In this document: piece by piece, positions 41,606-52,250 of the stretch
Layout of the letters: every line of letters begins with the position of its first letter
Position numbering within the stretch: the first letter of the stretch is position 1
Assembly (NCBI RefSeq): GCF_007747795.1
Contig: NZ_CP036275.1
Span: 7,494,001-7,558,000 of the forward strand
Length of the DNA: 64,000 bases
From: Maioricimonas rarisocia
GTDB lineage: Bacteria > Planctomycetota > Planctomycetia > Planctomycetales > Planctomycetaceae
Direction of reading: 5' to 3'
The notes under the pieces: generated by a model
What the model saw: only the letters and a program-made list of their open reading frames with translations
The model's database searches: none
Told to the model about the DNA's origin: nothing
Translations under genes and position numbers: made by a program

Positions 41606-42748
41606 ATGCAGACACGTCGACCCATTTCCGCCCGCAAGCCGAAACGATCCGGCTTTACGCTGATCGAGCTGCTGGTGGTGATTTCGATCATCGCCACGCT
41701 GGCCGCCCTGATCCTTCCGGGTGTGCAGAACGCCCGTGAAGCGGCCCGCCGTACCCAGTGCACCAACAACCAGAAGAACATTGCCTTGGCGATGCTGAAC
41801 TTCGCCAGCCAGAACAACGGCAACTTGCCGCGGCGTCGCGGCGACGTCTCGTTCGACTACAGTGTGACGAGCGGCACCGCCGACGTGAGCCCCGCTCCGT
41901 GGACCGTGCCGATCCTGCCGTACTTCGACCAGCAGTCGCTGTACGAAAGTCTGCTCGAGGTGAGCAACGGCCAGACGCAGACCGATCCGTTCTCGTTCAC
42001 GCAGTTGAGCCAGATCTCGATTGCCGGCTTCTCCTGCCCGGACGATCCGGAGAAGGACGTCAACGCCGAGATGAGCTACGTCGCCAACGCCGGCTACATT
42101 CGCGCCGACATCTGGGATGACAGCAGTATTCATAACGGCCCCACGCTGGGCGACATCGACTGGAACAACGGCGATGGCTCGACCAATCCGGTTCGCGATT
42201 CGACCGCCGATCGCCTCGTCTCGTACGCGACGCAGGTGTTCGTCTACGATGTGGCCCCTTACGGTGGCGCCACCGGTTCGGGTGCCAGCCCCGATGGCCG
42301 GGCCCAGTCGATCGACTTCGTCTCCCGTGGTGACGGTGGCGGCCAGACTCTGATGATCAGCGAGAGTCTGCAGGCAAACGCCTGGCACAACCGGATGACG
42401 AATGCGATCGCGTTCGGTCTGCGTGTCGAGACGACCTCGAACGCCCCGGCCGAACCCGGCTCTTCTGCCACCACCGGCATTGGCGTTGACGGGTCGGAGC
42501 AGGACGAAGCTCTGACGATGGCGACGTCTTTCGATCCGGGCGTGAGCATGATCAATGCCAACCTGAACGCGACCGACGGCAGCGCACCGCGGCCGAGTTC
42601 GTTCCACCCGGGTGGTGTCGTCGCGACCTTTGTCGACGGCCACACGGCGTTCCTGAACCAGAACATCAACGGTTCGGTCTACGCCCGTCTGCTGACGCCG
42701 AACGGCACGCGTATGGGTCAGGGCCCGCTCTCCAGCAACGACTTCTGA
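41606..42748 (+). CDS. DUF1559 prepilin-like protein (planctomycete pseudopilin)
   Basis: The 380-residue protein has prepilin motif [20 protein letters not shown] (Gly16/Phe17, Glu21), then the DUF1559 hallmark [20 protein letters not shown]. The C-terminus has [20 protein letters not shown], the H-x-G-G...DG family motif. DUF1559 proteins occur in many copies in planctomycetes; their exact function is not established. GGAGA precedes the ATG. A strong terminator follows. Its place right after a complete pseudopilin set suggests it shares the same prepilin peptidase or filament. Confidence 0.93.
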   Translation: MQTRRPISARKPKRSGFTLIELLVVISIIATLAALILPGVQNAREAARRTQCTNNQKNIALAMLNFASQNNGNLPRRRGDVSFDYSVTSGTADVSPAPWTVPILPYFDQQSLYESLLEVSNGQTQTDPFSFTQLSQISIAGFSCPDDPEKDVNAEMSYVANAGYIRADIWDDSSIHNGPTLGDIDWNNGDGSTNPVRDSTADRLVSYATQVFVYDVAPYGGATGSGASPDGRAQSIDFVSRGDGGGQTLMISESLQANAWHNRMTNAIAFGLRVETTSNAPAEPGSSATTGIGVDGSEQDEALTMATSFDPGVSMINANLNATDGSAPRPSSFHPGGVVATFVDGHTAFLNQNINGSVYARLLTPNGTRMGQGPLSSNDF

Positions 42749-42782
42749 TCCGAGCTGCCGCGACACGAAGAATTCGAACGCG

Positions 42783-42817
42783 CCCGGTTGCCTGCTGGCA
42801 GCCGGGTGTTTTTTGTT
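42783..42817 (+). terminator. Rho-independent terminator after the DUF1559 gene
   Basis: CCCGGTTGCC-TGCT-GGCAGCCGGG forms a 10-bp stem with one G-U pair, followed by TGTTTTTTGTT. It lies 35 bases after the stop. Confidence 0.85.
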
Positions 42818-43337
42818 AGGAGTCAGGAGGTAGGGGTCAGGCAGGCGAGCGCGGGGATGAGAGCGCGGCGAATCCCGGGACGTGGCACATGAAGCGGCCG
42901 TTTCCAGGCAGACAGGAATGTCTGCCCCACCCGGCTGCCCTGCGGGCAGCGAAAGGAGAATGTCGAGAGGAGAGCAGGAGAGTTCGAGCACCCGCCCGCA
43001 GCCTCGTGTCGCTTCGCGACCCCGGTTGGCGAGCAACCGGGGCTACCCGCTTCCAGCGTAGTGAGCATTCCCCCCGGAACGCGCACGGCTCACAGAGCCG
43101 TGGCACCATGGCGGCTGGCGTTCTCGCACCAGTGCCGGGAGCTGGATACCAGCACGAAGCGCAAGCGAGTGCGCGAGCCTGCATATCGGCAGACAGGAAC
43201 GTCTGCCCCACTGTCTTCCAGGCAGACAGGAATGTCTGCCCCACCGGTCTTCCAGTGTGGATGACTTGCCCCGGAATTCGGACGGGTCACAGAGCCGTAG
43301 CACACAGAGACAGCGGGTCGAGCAACAGGGAATCAGC
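42818..43337. repeat. Intergenic mosaic repeats before apbE
   Basis: No gene. Three copies of the palindrome GGCAGACAGGAATGTCTGCC (42907-42926, 43188-43207 with one change, 43221-43240) are present. There is one CACGGCTCACAGAGCCGTG (43084-43102) and a variant near 43282-43300. AGCACGAAGCGCAAGCGAGT near 43151 is also found in the 46-47 kb array. The in-frame peptides through these repeats are not real proteins. Confidence 0.88.
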
Positions 43338-44447
43338 ATGAATCGGCCGGACGATCCGAATCGACGGGACTTTCTGACCGGGCGGGCCGTCCGCCGCAAG
43401 GTCGAGCAGGCCGGCGATGCGCTGGCCGACGCAATCGTCGACGCGGGTGAGCATCGCCCGGTGCCGGTCGGGCACGACACGATCCGCCTGCAGACACGGG
43501 CGATGGCGTGTGAGTGGTCGGTGGTGATGAATCCGGGGGTGCCGCGGGAGGTGATGGCCGCTTCCGACGCCCTCAGTCTTGTCCACGGGCTCGAAGCGCA
43601 GATGACGGTCTACCGGGACGACAGCGAGCTGTCGCGGCTGAACAGAACCGCGCACGAGTCGCCGCAGTCGGTCGAACCGGGGCTGCTCTCACTGCTGCTG
43701 GCGTGCGACGAGCTGGCGGAGATGACGGGAGGCGCCTTCGATGCGACGTCCGGTCCGCTGATCGCGCTCTGGCGTCGCTGCCGGGAGGAGGGCCGCATTC
43801 CGACGCAGGACGAAATCGATGACACGCGGGAGATCACCGGCATGCAGCGGGTCCGCCTCGATGCGGATGCAGGCACAGCCTCATACGAGCGGGAAGGGGT
43901 CGAGCTGAATCTGGGGGCGGTCGGCAAGGGGTACGCGATCGACCGGGCGGTGGAGCACCTGCGTGGCGAGGAAATGGCGGACTTTCTCGTGCACGGCGGC
44001 TACAGCAGCCTGTATGCGGCAGGGGATCATTACGGTCAGGGGGGCTGGCCGGTCGGGATCCGCAACCCGCTGTTTACCGAGCGTCGGTACGCGACGCTGC
44101 TGCTGGCGGACGAGGGAATGTCGACGAGCGGGTCGAACATTCAGTATTTTCGGTACGAGGGGAAGCGATACGGGCACATTCTGGATCCCCGCACCGGCTG
44201 GCCGGCCGAGGGGCTGCTGTCGGTGACGGTGGTGGCGCCGACGGCGACGGAAGCGGATGCCCTGTCGACGGCTTTTTACGTGATGGGACTCGAAAAGGCC
44301 CTGGAGTACTGCGATAATCACCGATCCGTGGGAGCGATTCTGATCCCCGCCCCTCAACGTGGACGCGCGCTGGAGCCGGTCGTCCGGAACATCGCGGAGG
44401 ACCGACTGTTCTTTGTGGCAGCGGACGCGGACACGACTATCGAATAA
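43338..44447 (+). CDS. apbE: FAD:protein FMN transferase
   Basis: Covalently attaches FMN to Thr/Ser of flavoproteins such as NqrB/NqrC or RnfG, using FAD as donor. The 369 residues have ApbE motifs TGGAFDATSGPLIALWR, LNLGAVGKGYAIDRAVEHL, VHGGYSSLYA and GKRYGHILDPRTGWPAEG, and a Mg-binding end EADALSTAFYVMG. The N-terminus has NRRDFLTGRAVRR, a twin-Arg-like sequence but with no hydrophobic stretch, so export is not assured. ATG 43338 is chosen since upstream sequence is repeat DNA. A DoxX-family gene follows 33 bases later, probably in the same transcript. Confidence 0.9.
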   Translation: MNRPDDPNRRDFLTGRAVRRKVEQAGDALADAIVDAGEHRPVPVGHDTIRLQTRAMACEWSVVMNPGVPREVMAASDALSLVHGLEAQMTVYRDDSELSRLNRTAHESPQSVEPGLLSLLLACDELAEMTGGAFDATSGPLIALWRRCREEGRIPTQDEIDDTREITGMQRVRLDADAGTASYEREGVELNLGAVGKGYAIDRAVEHLRGEEMADFLVHGGYSSLYAAGDHYGQGGWPVGIRNPLFTERRYATLLLADEGMSTSGSNIQYFRYEGKRYGHILDPRTGWPAEGLLSVTVVAPTATEADALSTAFYVMGLEKALEYCDNHRSVGAILIPAPQRGRALEPVVRNIAEDRLFFVAADADTTIE

Positions 44448-44480
44448 CGTTCGGACAGGCCCTGCGGCCGGTCCGCAGAT

Positions 44481-45836
44481 GTGAACGAAGGTGCCTTGTC
44501 TGTGAACGATTTGAAGCGGATCTCGTCGGTCGCGATTGTCCTGCTGGTGCTCCTGCGGATGTCGATCGGGTGGCAGTTTCTTTACGAAGGACTGTGGAAG
44601 TACGACACGCTCGACACCGCAAACCCCTGGACGTCCGAGGGTTACCTGCGGAACGCCCAGGGGCCGTTCCGCGATCACTTTCGCGACATGGTGGGTGATC
44701 CGGACGAGCTGAACTGGCTCGACTACGAGAAAATGAGCTCGAAATGGGATGACTGGCGGGATCGCTTCGTCGCTCATTACGGCTTGGACGAAGAGCAGCA
44801 GGCGCGGCTCGAAACGCTGCTGGACGGCAGCAAGGTGCATGTCGCCGGTCTCAAGACGCTGCCCGAATCGGTCAACCTGGGCCGCTACTCGAGCGTCATC
44901 AGCTTCGATGAAGACCGCGGCCGGCTGCTGGTGCAGGGAGACACGCCGCTGCTTCCCAGCGAGGCCCGGGCTCTGCGGGCGATGGTGCCCGTGGTGAAGA
45001 CCGCCAGCGGCGCCTATGCGAAACAGGCCGAAGACGGCGGTCCCGAGCTGAACGAGGACGGCTCGCCGGTTCCCCCCGACGCGGAGGACCTGGCCTGGGT
45101 GAAAGCGATCGACCGGTTGGAGATTCTCTCGTCGCGGCTCGGCTATCGACAGAAGCTGGCGGCCAACCTCAAGGGGGACCCGGACCGGGTCGGCGTGGTC
45201 GCCCGACTGACCGAGCGGGGGACCTATCGGCCCGAGATGGGCACCTTCGACGCGACGCGCCAGGAAGACGAAGCCGAGGAGAACATCCGTTACGGCGAGA
45301 TCCAGGTCTACAAGGACATGCTGGACGATTACGAGGCCGGCCTGGAGCGGGCGGAGACGGATTACCAGCGGGATCACCTGGCGACACTGTGGAAGAAGAT
45401 CCAGGCGAAGCGGGTGGAGCTGACCGGACCGATCAAGTCGCTGGAGACGTCCTTCAAGGAAGACGCCCACAAACTGCTGACTGCCGAGCAGCGTGCCAGC
45501 GGACCGCTGCCGCCGAAACCGACGCAACTGCGTCAGGCGGACCAGATGACGATGCTGGGGCTGACGGTGCTGGGCATTCTGCTGCTGGTCGGCCTGTTTT
45601 CGCGGGTCGCAGCCGTGCTGGGTGCCGTGATGATGATCATGTTCTACCTGCCGATGCCGCCGTGGCCGGGTGTTCCGCCGGCCCCGGGTCCGGAGCATGC
45701 GTTGTTCATCAACAAGAACATGATCGAGGCGATCGCCCTGCTGGGGATTGCCGCACTGCCGACGGGTCGCTGGTTCGGCCTGGACGGTCTGCTCAGCTGG
45801 GGCTGGGGCAAGGTCCGCGGCAAAGGGAAGGCTTGA
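44481..45836 (+). CDS. DoxX-family membrane protein, long form
   Basis: The 451-residue protein has one hydrophobic helix near residues 13-33 (VAIVLLVLLRMSIGWQFLYE, the DoxX signature helix). A large hydrophilic insert (about 40-345) follows, predicted as helical/coiled, then three membrane helices (QMTMLGLTVLGILLLVGLFS onward). DoxX proteins are small quinone-linked membrane proteins of about 130-160 residues; the large insert is a planctomycete-type extension. The start is uncertain: GTG 44481, TTG 44496 and GTG 44502 are all in frame. It follows apbE closely. The precise function is not known. Confidence 0.8.
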   Translation: MNEGALSVNDLKRISSVAIVLLVLLRMSIGWQFLYEGLWKYDTLDTANPWTSEGYLRNAQGPFRDHFRDMVGDPDELNWLDYEKMSSKWDDWRDRFVAHYGLDEEQQARLETLLDGSKVHVAGLKTLPESVNLGRYSSVISFDEDRGRLLVQGDTPLLPSEARALRAMVPVVKTASGAYAKQAEDGGPELNEDGSPVPPDAEDLAWVKAIDRLEILSSRLGYRQKLAANLKGDPDRVGVVARLTERGTYRPEMGTFDATRQEDEAEENIRYGEIQVYKDMLDDYEAGLERAETDYQRDHLATLWKKIQAKRVELTGPIKSLETSFKEDAHKLLTAEQRASGPLPPKPTQLRQADQMTMLGLTVLGILLLVGLFSRVAAVLGAVMMIMFYLPMPPWPGVPPAPGPEHALFINKNMIEAIALLGIAALPTGRWFGLDGLLSWGWGKVRGKGKA

Positions 45837-45861
45837 GGGGTGAGCGGCGAGTCCTGAGTCT

Positions 45862-47290
45862 TGTAGGGTGTGTCACGGCAAATGGCACTGGACCATCCCA
45901 CCGTGATCGATGCTCCCGATCGGACAGCCCGTGACGCACCATCGAACGACTCGCAGCGGCCACTACGTCTGATGGTGCGTCGCCTCCGGCGACAGCACCC
46001 TACAGCGCGAGCCAACACCTGCACGAAGCGCCAGCGAGTGTGTGGGCCTGCAGATCGGCAGACAGGAATGTCTGCCCCACGTGTCTGCCGACGTGGATGC
46101 TCCACCTTGAGAATGCGCACGGCTCACAGAGCCGTGGCACGCGGCATCAGCCGGCCCTGTAGGGTGTGTCACGGCAAGTGGCACGGGTCCATCCCACCGT
46201 GATCGATGCTCCCGATCGGACAGCCCGTGACGCACCATCGAACGACTCGCAGCGGCCACTACATCTGATGGTGCGTCGCCTCCGGCGACAGCACCCTACA
46301 GTGCGAGCCAACACCAGCACGAAGCGCCAGCGAGTGTGTGGGCCTGCATATCGGCAGGCAGGAATGTCTGCCCCACGTGTCTGCCGACGTGGATGCTCCA
46401 CCTTGAGAATGCGCACGGCTCACAGAGCCGTGGCACTGCACGACCCGGTTCACCCGAGAATCGGACGTGCAGCCCTGTAGGGTGTGTCACGGCAAGTGGC
46501 ACTGGACCATCCCACCGTGATCGATGCTCCCGATCGGACAGCCCGTGACGCACCATCGAACGACTCGCAGCGGCCACTACGTCTGATGGTGCGTCGCCTC
46601 CGGCGACAGCACCCTACAGCGCGAGCCAACACCTGCACGAAGCGCCAGCGAGTGCGTGTGCCTGCATATCGGCAGACAGGAATGTCTGCCCCACGTGTCT
46701 GCCGACGTGGATGCTCCACCTTGAGAATGCGCACGGCTCACAGAGCCGTGGCACTGCACGACCCGGTTCACCCGAGAATCGGACGTGCAGCCCAGTAGGG
46801 TGTGTCACGGCAAGTGGCACGGGGCCATCCCACCGTGATCGATGCTCCCGATCGGACAGCCCGTGACGCACCATCGAACGACTCGCAGCGGCCACTACGT
46901 CTGCTGGTGCGTCGCCTCCGGCGACAGCACCCTACAGCGCGAGCCTGCCCATCGGCAGACAGGAATGTCTGCCCCACCTGGCTCACGGCGTGGATGCCTT
47001 ACTCTGAATTCGCACTGCACCGGCAGAGCCGGTGGCACGCGGCATCAACCAGCTCTGTAGGGTGTGTCACGGCAAATGGCACTGGACCATCCCACCGTGA
47101 TCGATGCTCCCGATCGGACAGCCCGTGACGCACCATCGAATGATTCGCAGCGGCCACTACGTCTGATGGTGCGTCGCCTCCGGCGACAGCACCCTACAGC
47201 GCGAGCCAACACCGGCACGAAGCGCAAGCGAGTGCGTGTGCCTGCCTATCGGCAGACAGGAATGTCTGCCCCACCGGGCTCGCTCATGCG
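45862..47290. repeat. Tandem array of five 260-320 bp intergenic repeat units
   Basis: Units start at about 45862, 46159, 46476, 46794 and 47056, each with GTAGGGTGTGTCACGGCAA. Within each unit lie CATCCCACCGTGATCGATGC, the stem GTCGCC-TCC-GGCGAC with AGCACCCTAC (inverted relative to the opening GTAGGGTG), the palindrome GGCAGACAGGAATGTCTGCC, and in units 1-3 CACGGCTCACAGAGCCGTG. Unit 4 is shorter, lacking part of the middle. Neighbouring units are almost identical. Open frames of 60-125 codons run through them on both strands, but they merely repeat the same peptide and are not supported as genes. Confidence 0.92.
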
Positions 47291-47306
47291 GTGGTCTCCA
47301 CCGGCA

Positions 47307-48050
47307 TCAGCCGGCGGACTTCAGACCCGCGCGGTCCATCTCGACCAGCCCCTGGCGGTTCGTTTCCTGCCACTGCTCGAACAGCAGACAGTCCATCTGC
47401 AGCTCTCGGGCGTTCTGGAACTCGTTGTTGACTTCTGAGACGACGAAGCCCTCGTAGCCGGCCGCTTCAAGCAGCGTGAAGACCGGAAGCACCATCTCGC
47501 GGGCGCAGTACATGGGCCGGTGCTCGTCGTACCCGGGAAGGTAGCCCGGCATGTGCACGTGCCGCAGTCGGCCGACGGACCGGTTGAGGAATCGTTCGAC
47601 GCTGGCCAGCAGGTCTGTGAGGGGAGCATCTTCGAGGGTGAACTTCCAGAGGTGCTCGACGTCGAGTGTGAGGTGTTCGTGCCGGTCGGCCCAGCGGTCC
47701 AGATCGGTGATGCTCAGGCGGTGGTTCTCGACGGCAAGTTTGACGTCGGGACCGAGCCGACGGAGTTCCGCTCCACTGACGGCGTGCATCGGTTCGTGGA
47801 TCACCATCGCCCGGCAGTCGAGGGCGCGGTAGAGGGCAACGCACTGCTCGAGAGCCTGCTGATCCAGGTCCTTGCGGTTGGGGAAGTGCAGGGCGTACTC
47901 GAGCGGGAACTGACGGGCGAGTGCGGCGACCTGCTCCCAGTCGGCAAGAATCTCCGGGCCGAGCCAGAACTCGGCGTGCCGGTATCCGGCCGCGACGGCG
48001 GTTTCGAACGCCTCGCGGGTCGGTTTGAATTTGGTGGCGAGTCTGAACAT
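47307..48050 (-). CDS. Sugar phosphate isomerase/epimerase (TIM barrel)
   Basis: The 247-residue cytoplasmic protein is of the xylose-isomerase-like/AP endonuclease 2 superfamily. Likely metal ligands lie in MVIHEPMHAV, LAVENHRLS, LTLDVEHLWKF, RHVHMPGYLPGYDEH and FVVSEVNNEFQN, at the ends of barrel strands. There is no signal peptide, unlike the paralogue at 12620. The substrate is unknown. It ends next to the repeat array and has 296 bases upstream without a gene. Confidence 0.82.
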   Translation of the reverse strand: MFRLATKFKPTREAFETAVAAGYRHAEFWLGPEILADWEQVAALARQFPLEYALHFPNRKDLDQQALEQCVALYRALDCRAMVIHEPMHAVSGAELRRLGPDVKLAVENHRLSITDLDRWADRHEHLTLDVEHLWKFTLEDAPLTDLLASVERFLNRSVGRLRHVHMPGYLPGYDEHRPMYCAREMVLPVFTLLEAAGYEGFVVSEVNNEFQNARELQMDCLLFEQWQETNRQGLVEMDRAGLKSAG

Positions 48051-48264
48051 GGCCGGCGTCCCTGATCGCGATGGTTCTGTGTGCGCGGGAACGTTAGCAG
48101 AGAGGCGTTAAGTGTTCGAGAGGAGATTCCGGGGGGATGAGGTGTCAGGCGCGAGACTCGAGAGGTGAGGCTCGAGGAGTGAGCTGTGAGTCCTGAGCAA
48201 ACAGGTGTCCGTTTTCAGCCAGGTGGGCTGGGACATGGTTCAGCACCGGCAACTCAAGAAAGCG

Positions 48265-48283
48265 CACGGCTCGCAGAGCCGTG
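48265..48283. repeat. Single palindromic repeat module
   Basis: CACGGCTCGCAGAGCCGTG, one base different from the module in the 46 kb array, in the gap between two minus-strand genes. Confidence 0.7.
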
Positions 48284-48346
48284 GCGCGCGGTGGGCCCGC
48301 CTCTGCCTTGCCGATTCCGGGGCTGGCTCCCGATGCATTGCTCGAG

Positions 48347-48868
48347 TCATCCGGCGTCGAGATTCCATTCCGCCGCCAGTTCCGCCCCGCAGACGGCACA
48401 CTCGAAGAGTCCATCCTTCACAAGGTTGATCTGGCCGCACGCGCATCGCCGGAACTGACAGGCCATGTCGAATCCCCCGGAATGCCCGATGCCGGCCCTG
48501 TCGAGGGCTTCCGCAACCGACGGCCACGATTCGGGCTCGGGGCAGAAACCGGTCGACTGGTTCGTGACGTATGTCGCGACAATCCTGTTTCCGTCGATGT
48601 CGAAGCTCATCTCGCCGGCGGACAGGACGGGGCCGCCCCGCGCGCACGCCACGTGCTCGCTCCGGCGATCTGCAATCCACAGATCGCCCCCCGCATCGAC
48701 GATGAACGTCGCCGTCAACGGAGGCCTGCCGGCTGCCGCAAGCCATCGATGTACGTCGTCTGCAGTCCTGATGCGGAAGCGTTCAGACGCTGCATCGACC
48801 GCCTCGGCAATGTCTGGAGGCCCGACGTACGAGTACAGACGACGGATGGTCGGACGATCCTCCCGCAT
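48347..48868 (-). CDS. Uncharacterised protein with C-terminal zinc ribbon
   Basis: The 173-residue protein has an alpha/beta N-terminal part (RLYSYVGPPDIAEAVDAASE, HRWLAAAGRPPLTATFIVD). The C-terminus has four Cys in CACGQINLVKDGLFECAVCG, which should form a zinc ribbon. I do not recognise a named family. The ATG at 48868 follows the stop of the membrane-protein gene by two bases, so the two are probably translated together. The open frame extends to 49393 but the earlier part is the shadow of the upstream gene. Function unknown. Confidence 0.7.
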   Translation of the reverse strand: MREDRPTIRRLYSYVGPPDIAEAVDAASERFRIRTADDVHRWLAAAGRPPLTATFIVDAGGDLWIADRRSEHVACARGGPVLSAGEMSFDIDGNRIVATYVTNQSTGFCPEPESWPSVAEALDRAGIGHSGGFDMACQFRRCACGQINLVKDGLFECAVCGAELAAEWNLDAG

Positions 48869-48870
48869 GG

Positions 48871-49266
48871 TCACCCCTCTGACGGCAGCCCGGCCGCGTG
48901 CCCGCGGAGTGACCATGCAACTCCCAGTGCAACGACCGGCATGCTCAGGTAGGCCAGTCCGATGTCCATCATGTAGTCGGGCAACGACATCTTCATGGGC
49001 CCCTCCATGAACAGCATCAGATCCAGCAGGATGTTGCAGACCAGAAACGCCAGTCCCAGCAGCGCCCCTTCCCGCAGGAAATCCCCCTGCACCTTGCGGA
49101 AGTAAAGCACGGTGAACAGCACAGTCGAGATCGCCAGACAGACTCCGACGAGCGTCTCGAACAGAGGACGGTTGTCGGCCTTGAATGGAAAGATGCAGAC
49201 AGAGGCGGCAAACGTCACGAGCCACGACAGAAACCCGAACAGCAGAAGACGCAGGAACTTCTTCAC
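48871..49266 (-). CDS. Small four-helix membrane protein
   Basis: The 131-residue product has four hydrophobic segments (FLRLLLFGFLSWLVTFAASV, LFETLVGVCLAISTVLFTVL, GALLGLAFLVCNILLDLMLF, IGLAYLSMPVVALGVAWSL), so it is an inner-membrane protein. The GTG at 49266 with GGAG upstream is preferred; the frame extends to 49332 with a hydrophilic stretch. It precedes the zinc-ribbon gene by two bases. No family recognised with confidence. Confidence 0.68.
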   Translation of the reverse strand: MKKFLRLLLFGFLSWLVTFAASVCIFPFKADNRPLFETLVGVCLAISTVLFTVLYFRKVQGDFLREGALLGLAFLVCNILLDLMLFMEGPMKMSLPDYMMDIGLAYLSMPVVALGVAWSLRGHAAGLPSEG

Positions 49267-49400
49267 GGGTTCTTCTCCCGTCCGCTGTACTGCCAAGTGC
49301 TCGTTCGCCTTCTCGAGCCGGAGTCCACTCACGTGGGAGGAGTCTAACTGAGATCGGTTCAGCCGACTCCCGCTCCTCGCTGCAGAATACCACCTTGCCC

Positions 49401-49664
49401 CTACCGCGCCCCTGACATTCCCCCGTGGAAAAGCGAAACCAGCAGCCCGCCGAGGAATCCAGGCACGGCGAAGATCAGCGGCATGCCGACCAGGGCCAGA
49501 AAGGCCAGGGCCGTCCCGGCGTTGAGGCCCACGGTCAGCAGATCATGGATCAGACCGCCAAAGGAGTAGAGGAGTCCGAGGGCCAGTCCGACGAAGGCTC
49601 CCCAGCAGGCTCCTTTGATGGCGAGCGCCCGGACGCGGTGTGGATCGGGCTGTGGTGCATTCAT
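49401..49664 (-). CDS. Small two-helix membrane protein
   Basis: The 87-residue product has a short hydrophilic start (MNAPQPDPHRVRALAIKG) and two or three hydrophobic segments (GAFVGLALGLLYSFGGLI, ALAFLALVGMPLIFAVPGFL). ATG 49664 is chosen as it begins the homology-like part; the frame is open to 49979 but that extension looks non-coding. Gene order on the minus strand continues with the small membrane protein at 48871. Unknown function. Confidence 0.55.
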   Translation of the reverse strand: MNAPQPDPHRVRALAIKGACWGAFVGLALGLLYSFGGLIHDLLTVGLNAGTALAFLALVGMPLIFAVPGFLGGLLVSLFHGGMSGAR

Positions 49665-49749
49665 CGGCGAGTGCTCCGGCCCGGGTTGCAACTGGATCAG
49701 CCCGTTGAAGTCGAGCTGACGAACGTGGGACCTCTCTACCTGCCTCCCC

Positions 49750-50202
49750 TTACGCGTGACGACTGGCGGGAAACCATTCCGCCCGCAGGTCGATGATGTA
49801 TCGACAGGGACCGGTCGGGGTCTGGACCTCAACACTGGTCCGCGCGATGCGGAGGTCATCGCCGACCTGAATCGGAGCACTCGCCCAGTGGTCCGTGCGG
49901 CCATAGGCCCGAGGCTGTCCGTCGGCGACGAACTCGACGACGTCTTCGGTTTCGTCAGTGAACGTGTCGATACGCTCACCGACGAAGGTCACCTTGCCGG
50001 CAAGAATCTTCACCGGGAGCTCTCCCCGGTCACAGCAGGCCCACCACCGGTCGCTGCCGACGGGACCGAACCGGGAGAGGTACGCACCGTCGGGCTCACT
50101 CTCGAGTCCACGGTTCACGGCTGCGATGTACCCTTCATGACTGTCGTCAACGCGGACGTCGAACAGGATCACGGGGGAAACGTCGCCTTCACGAGTGCCC
50201 AT
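49750..50202 (-). CDS. Uncharacterised 150-residue protein
   Basis: A cytoplasmic-looking protein with no signal or membrane segment, beta-rich with many aromatic residues (SDRWWACCDRGELPVKILAG, GPCRYIIDLRAEWFPASRHA). The ATG has GGAG at good spacing. Not recognised. It stands between spoVR and the small membrane protein gene on the same strand. Confidence 0.68.
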   Translation of the reverse strand: MGTREGDVSPVILFDVRVDDSHEGYIAAVNRGLESEPDGAYLSRFGPVGSDRWWACCDRGELPVKILAGKVTFVGERIDTFTDETEDVVEFVADGQPRAYGRTDHWASAPIQVGDDLRIARTSVEVQTPTGPCRYIIDLRAEWFPASRHA

Positions 50203-50268
50203 GTGTCTCCGAGCGGCCTGAATCGGGGATCGTTATTCCGCAGCTGGTTCTGAGCCCCGGCATTCACT

Positions 50269-51813
<1,545 letters not shown>

Positions 51814-52250
51814 GGCGATCGCCTGACTCGAATCGGGAAGCGGGACCTGCGGGCCGACGTCTCCTTCAGCCGGCCAACCGGTCCGAATTACGTCCCATTG
51901 TACGCGGCACGGCGTCTGCAGTCCTAGACCGAGTCGTAACATCTTCCCACCGCTTGCTTTGTGGGCCCTTCACCGTGACGGTGAATACGGGTGTGGAAGG
52001 ACTCCGCCGCCGCGGATCACTCTCCGGCAGCGAACCAGGCACGCATTGCCAGTTTGGCGCCGGGCCAGGCGGCAACGTAGACTCAATATGTCCTCATTCT
52101 CTGTTCCGGCTGGCATGATCCCGTCGGGCCGATCTCCAGTCATTCAGGTGTGTTGCGATCCGTTGCGGCGATCAGTCGCGACCAGCGAGCGGTCCCTGCG
52201 CACTCGCTGCCGCCGCCCCGGTTCGACCCCGACTTCCCCGGAGGCCTGCG
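51814..52250. other. Divergent intergenic region between spoVR and the DUF1549 gene
   Basis: 437 bases with no gene. It contains a perfect 17-base palindrome (51969-51985) and a -10-like TACAAT on the minus strand near 51900, without a clear -35. It must hold the promoters for both divergent genes. Confidence 0.5.
51969..51985. promoter_or_regulatory. Putative operator palindrome
   Basis: TTCACCGTGACGGTGAA is an 8-bp perfect inverted repeat around one central base, in a divergent promoter region. It has the form of a dimeric repressor or activator site; the regulator is unknown. Confidence 0.45.

Noticed and set aside
43881-45698. 605-codon minus-strand frame across apbE and doxX
   Set aside because: Antisense to two supported genes, with His/Arg/Gln-rich composition typical of shadow frames.
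45862-47290. Possible CRISPR array
   Set aside because: Units are about 300 bases, internally mosaic and nearly identical along their length, with no short repeat plus unique spacer pattern and no cas genes nearby.
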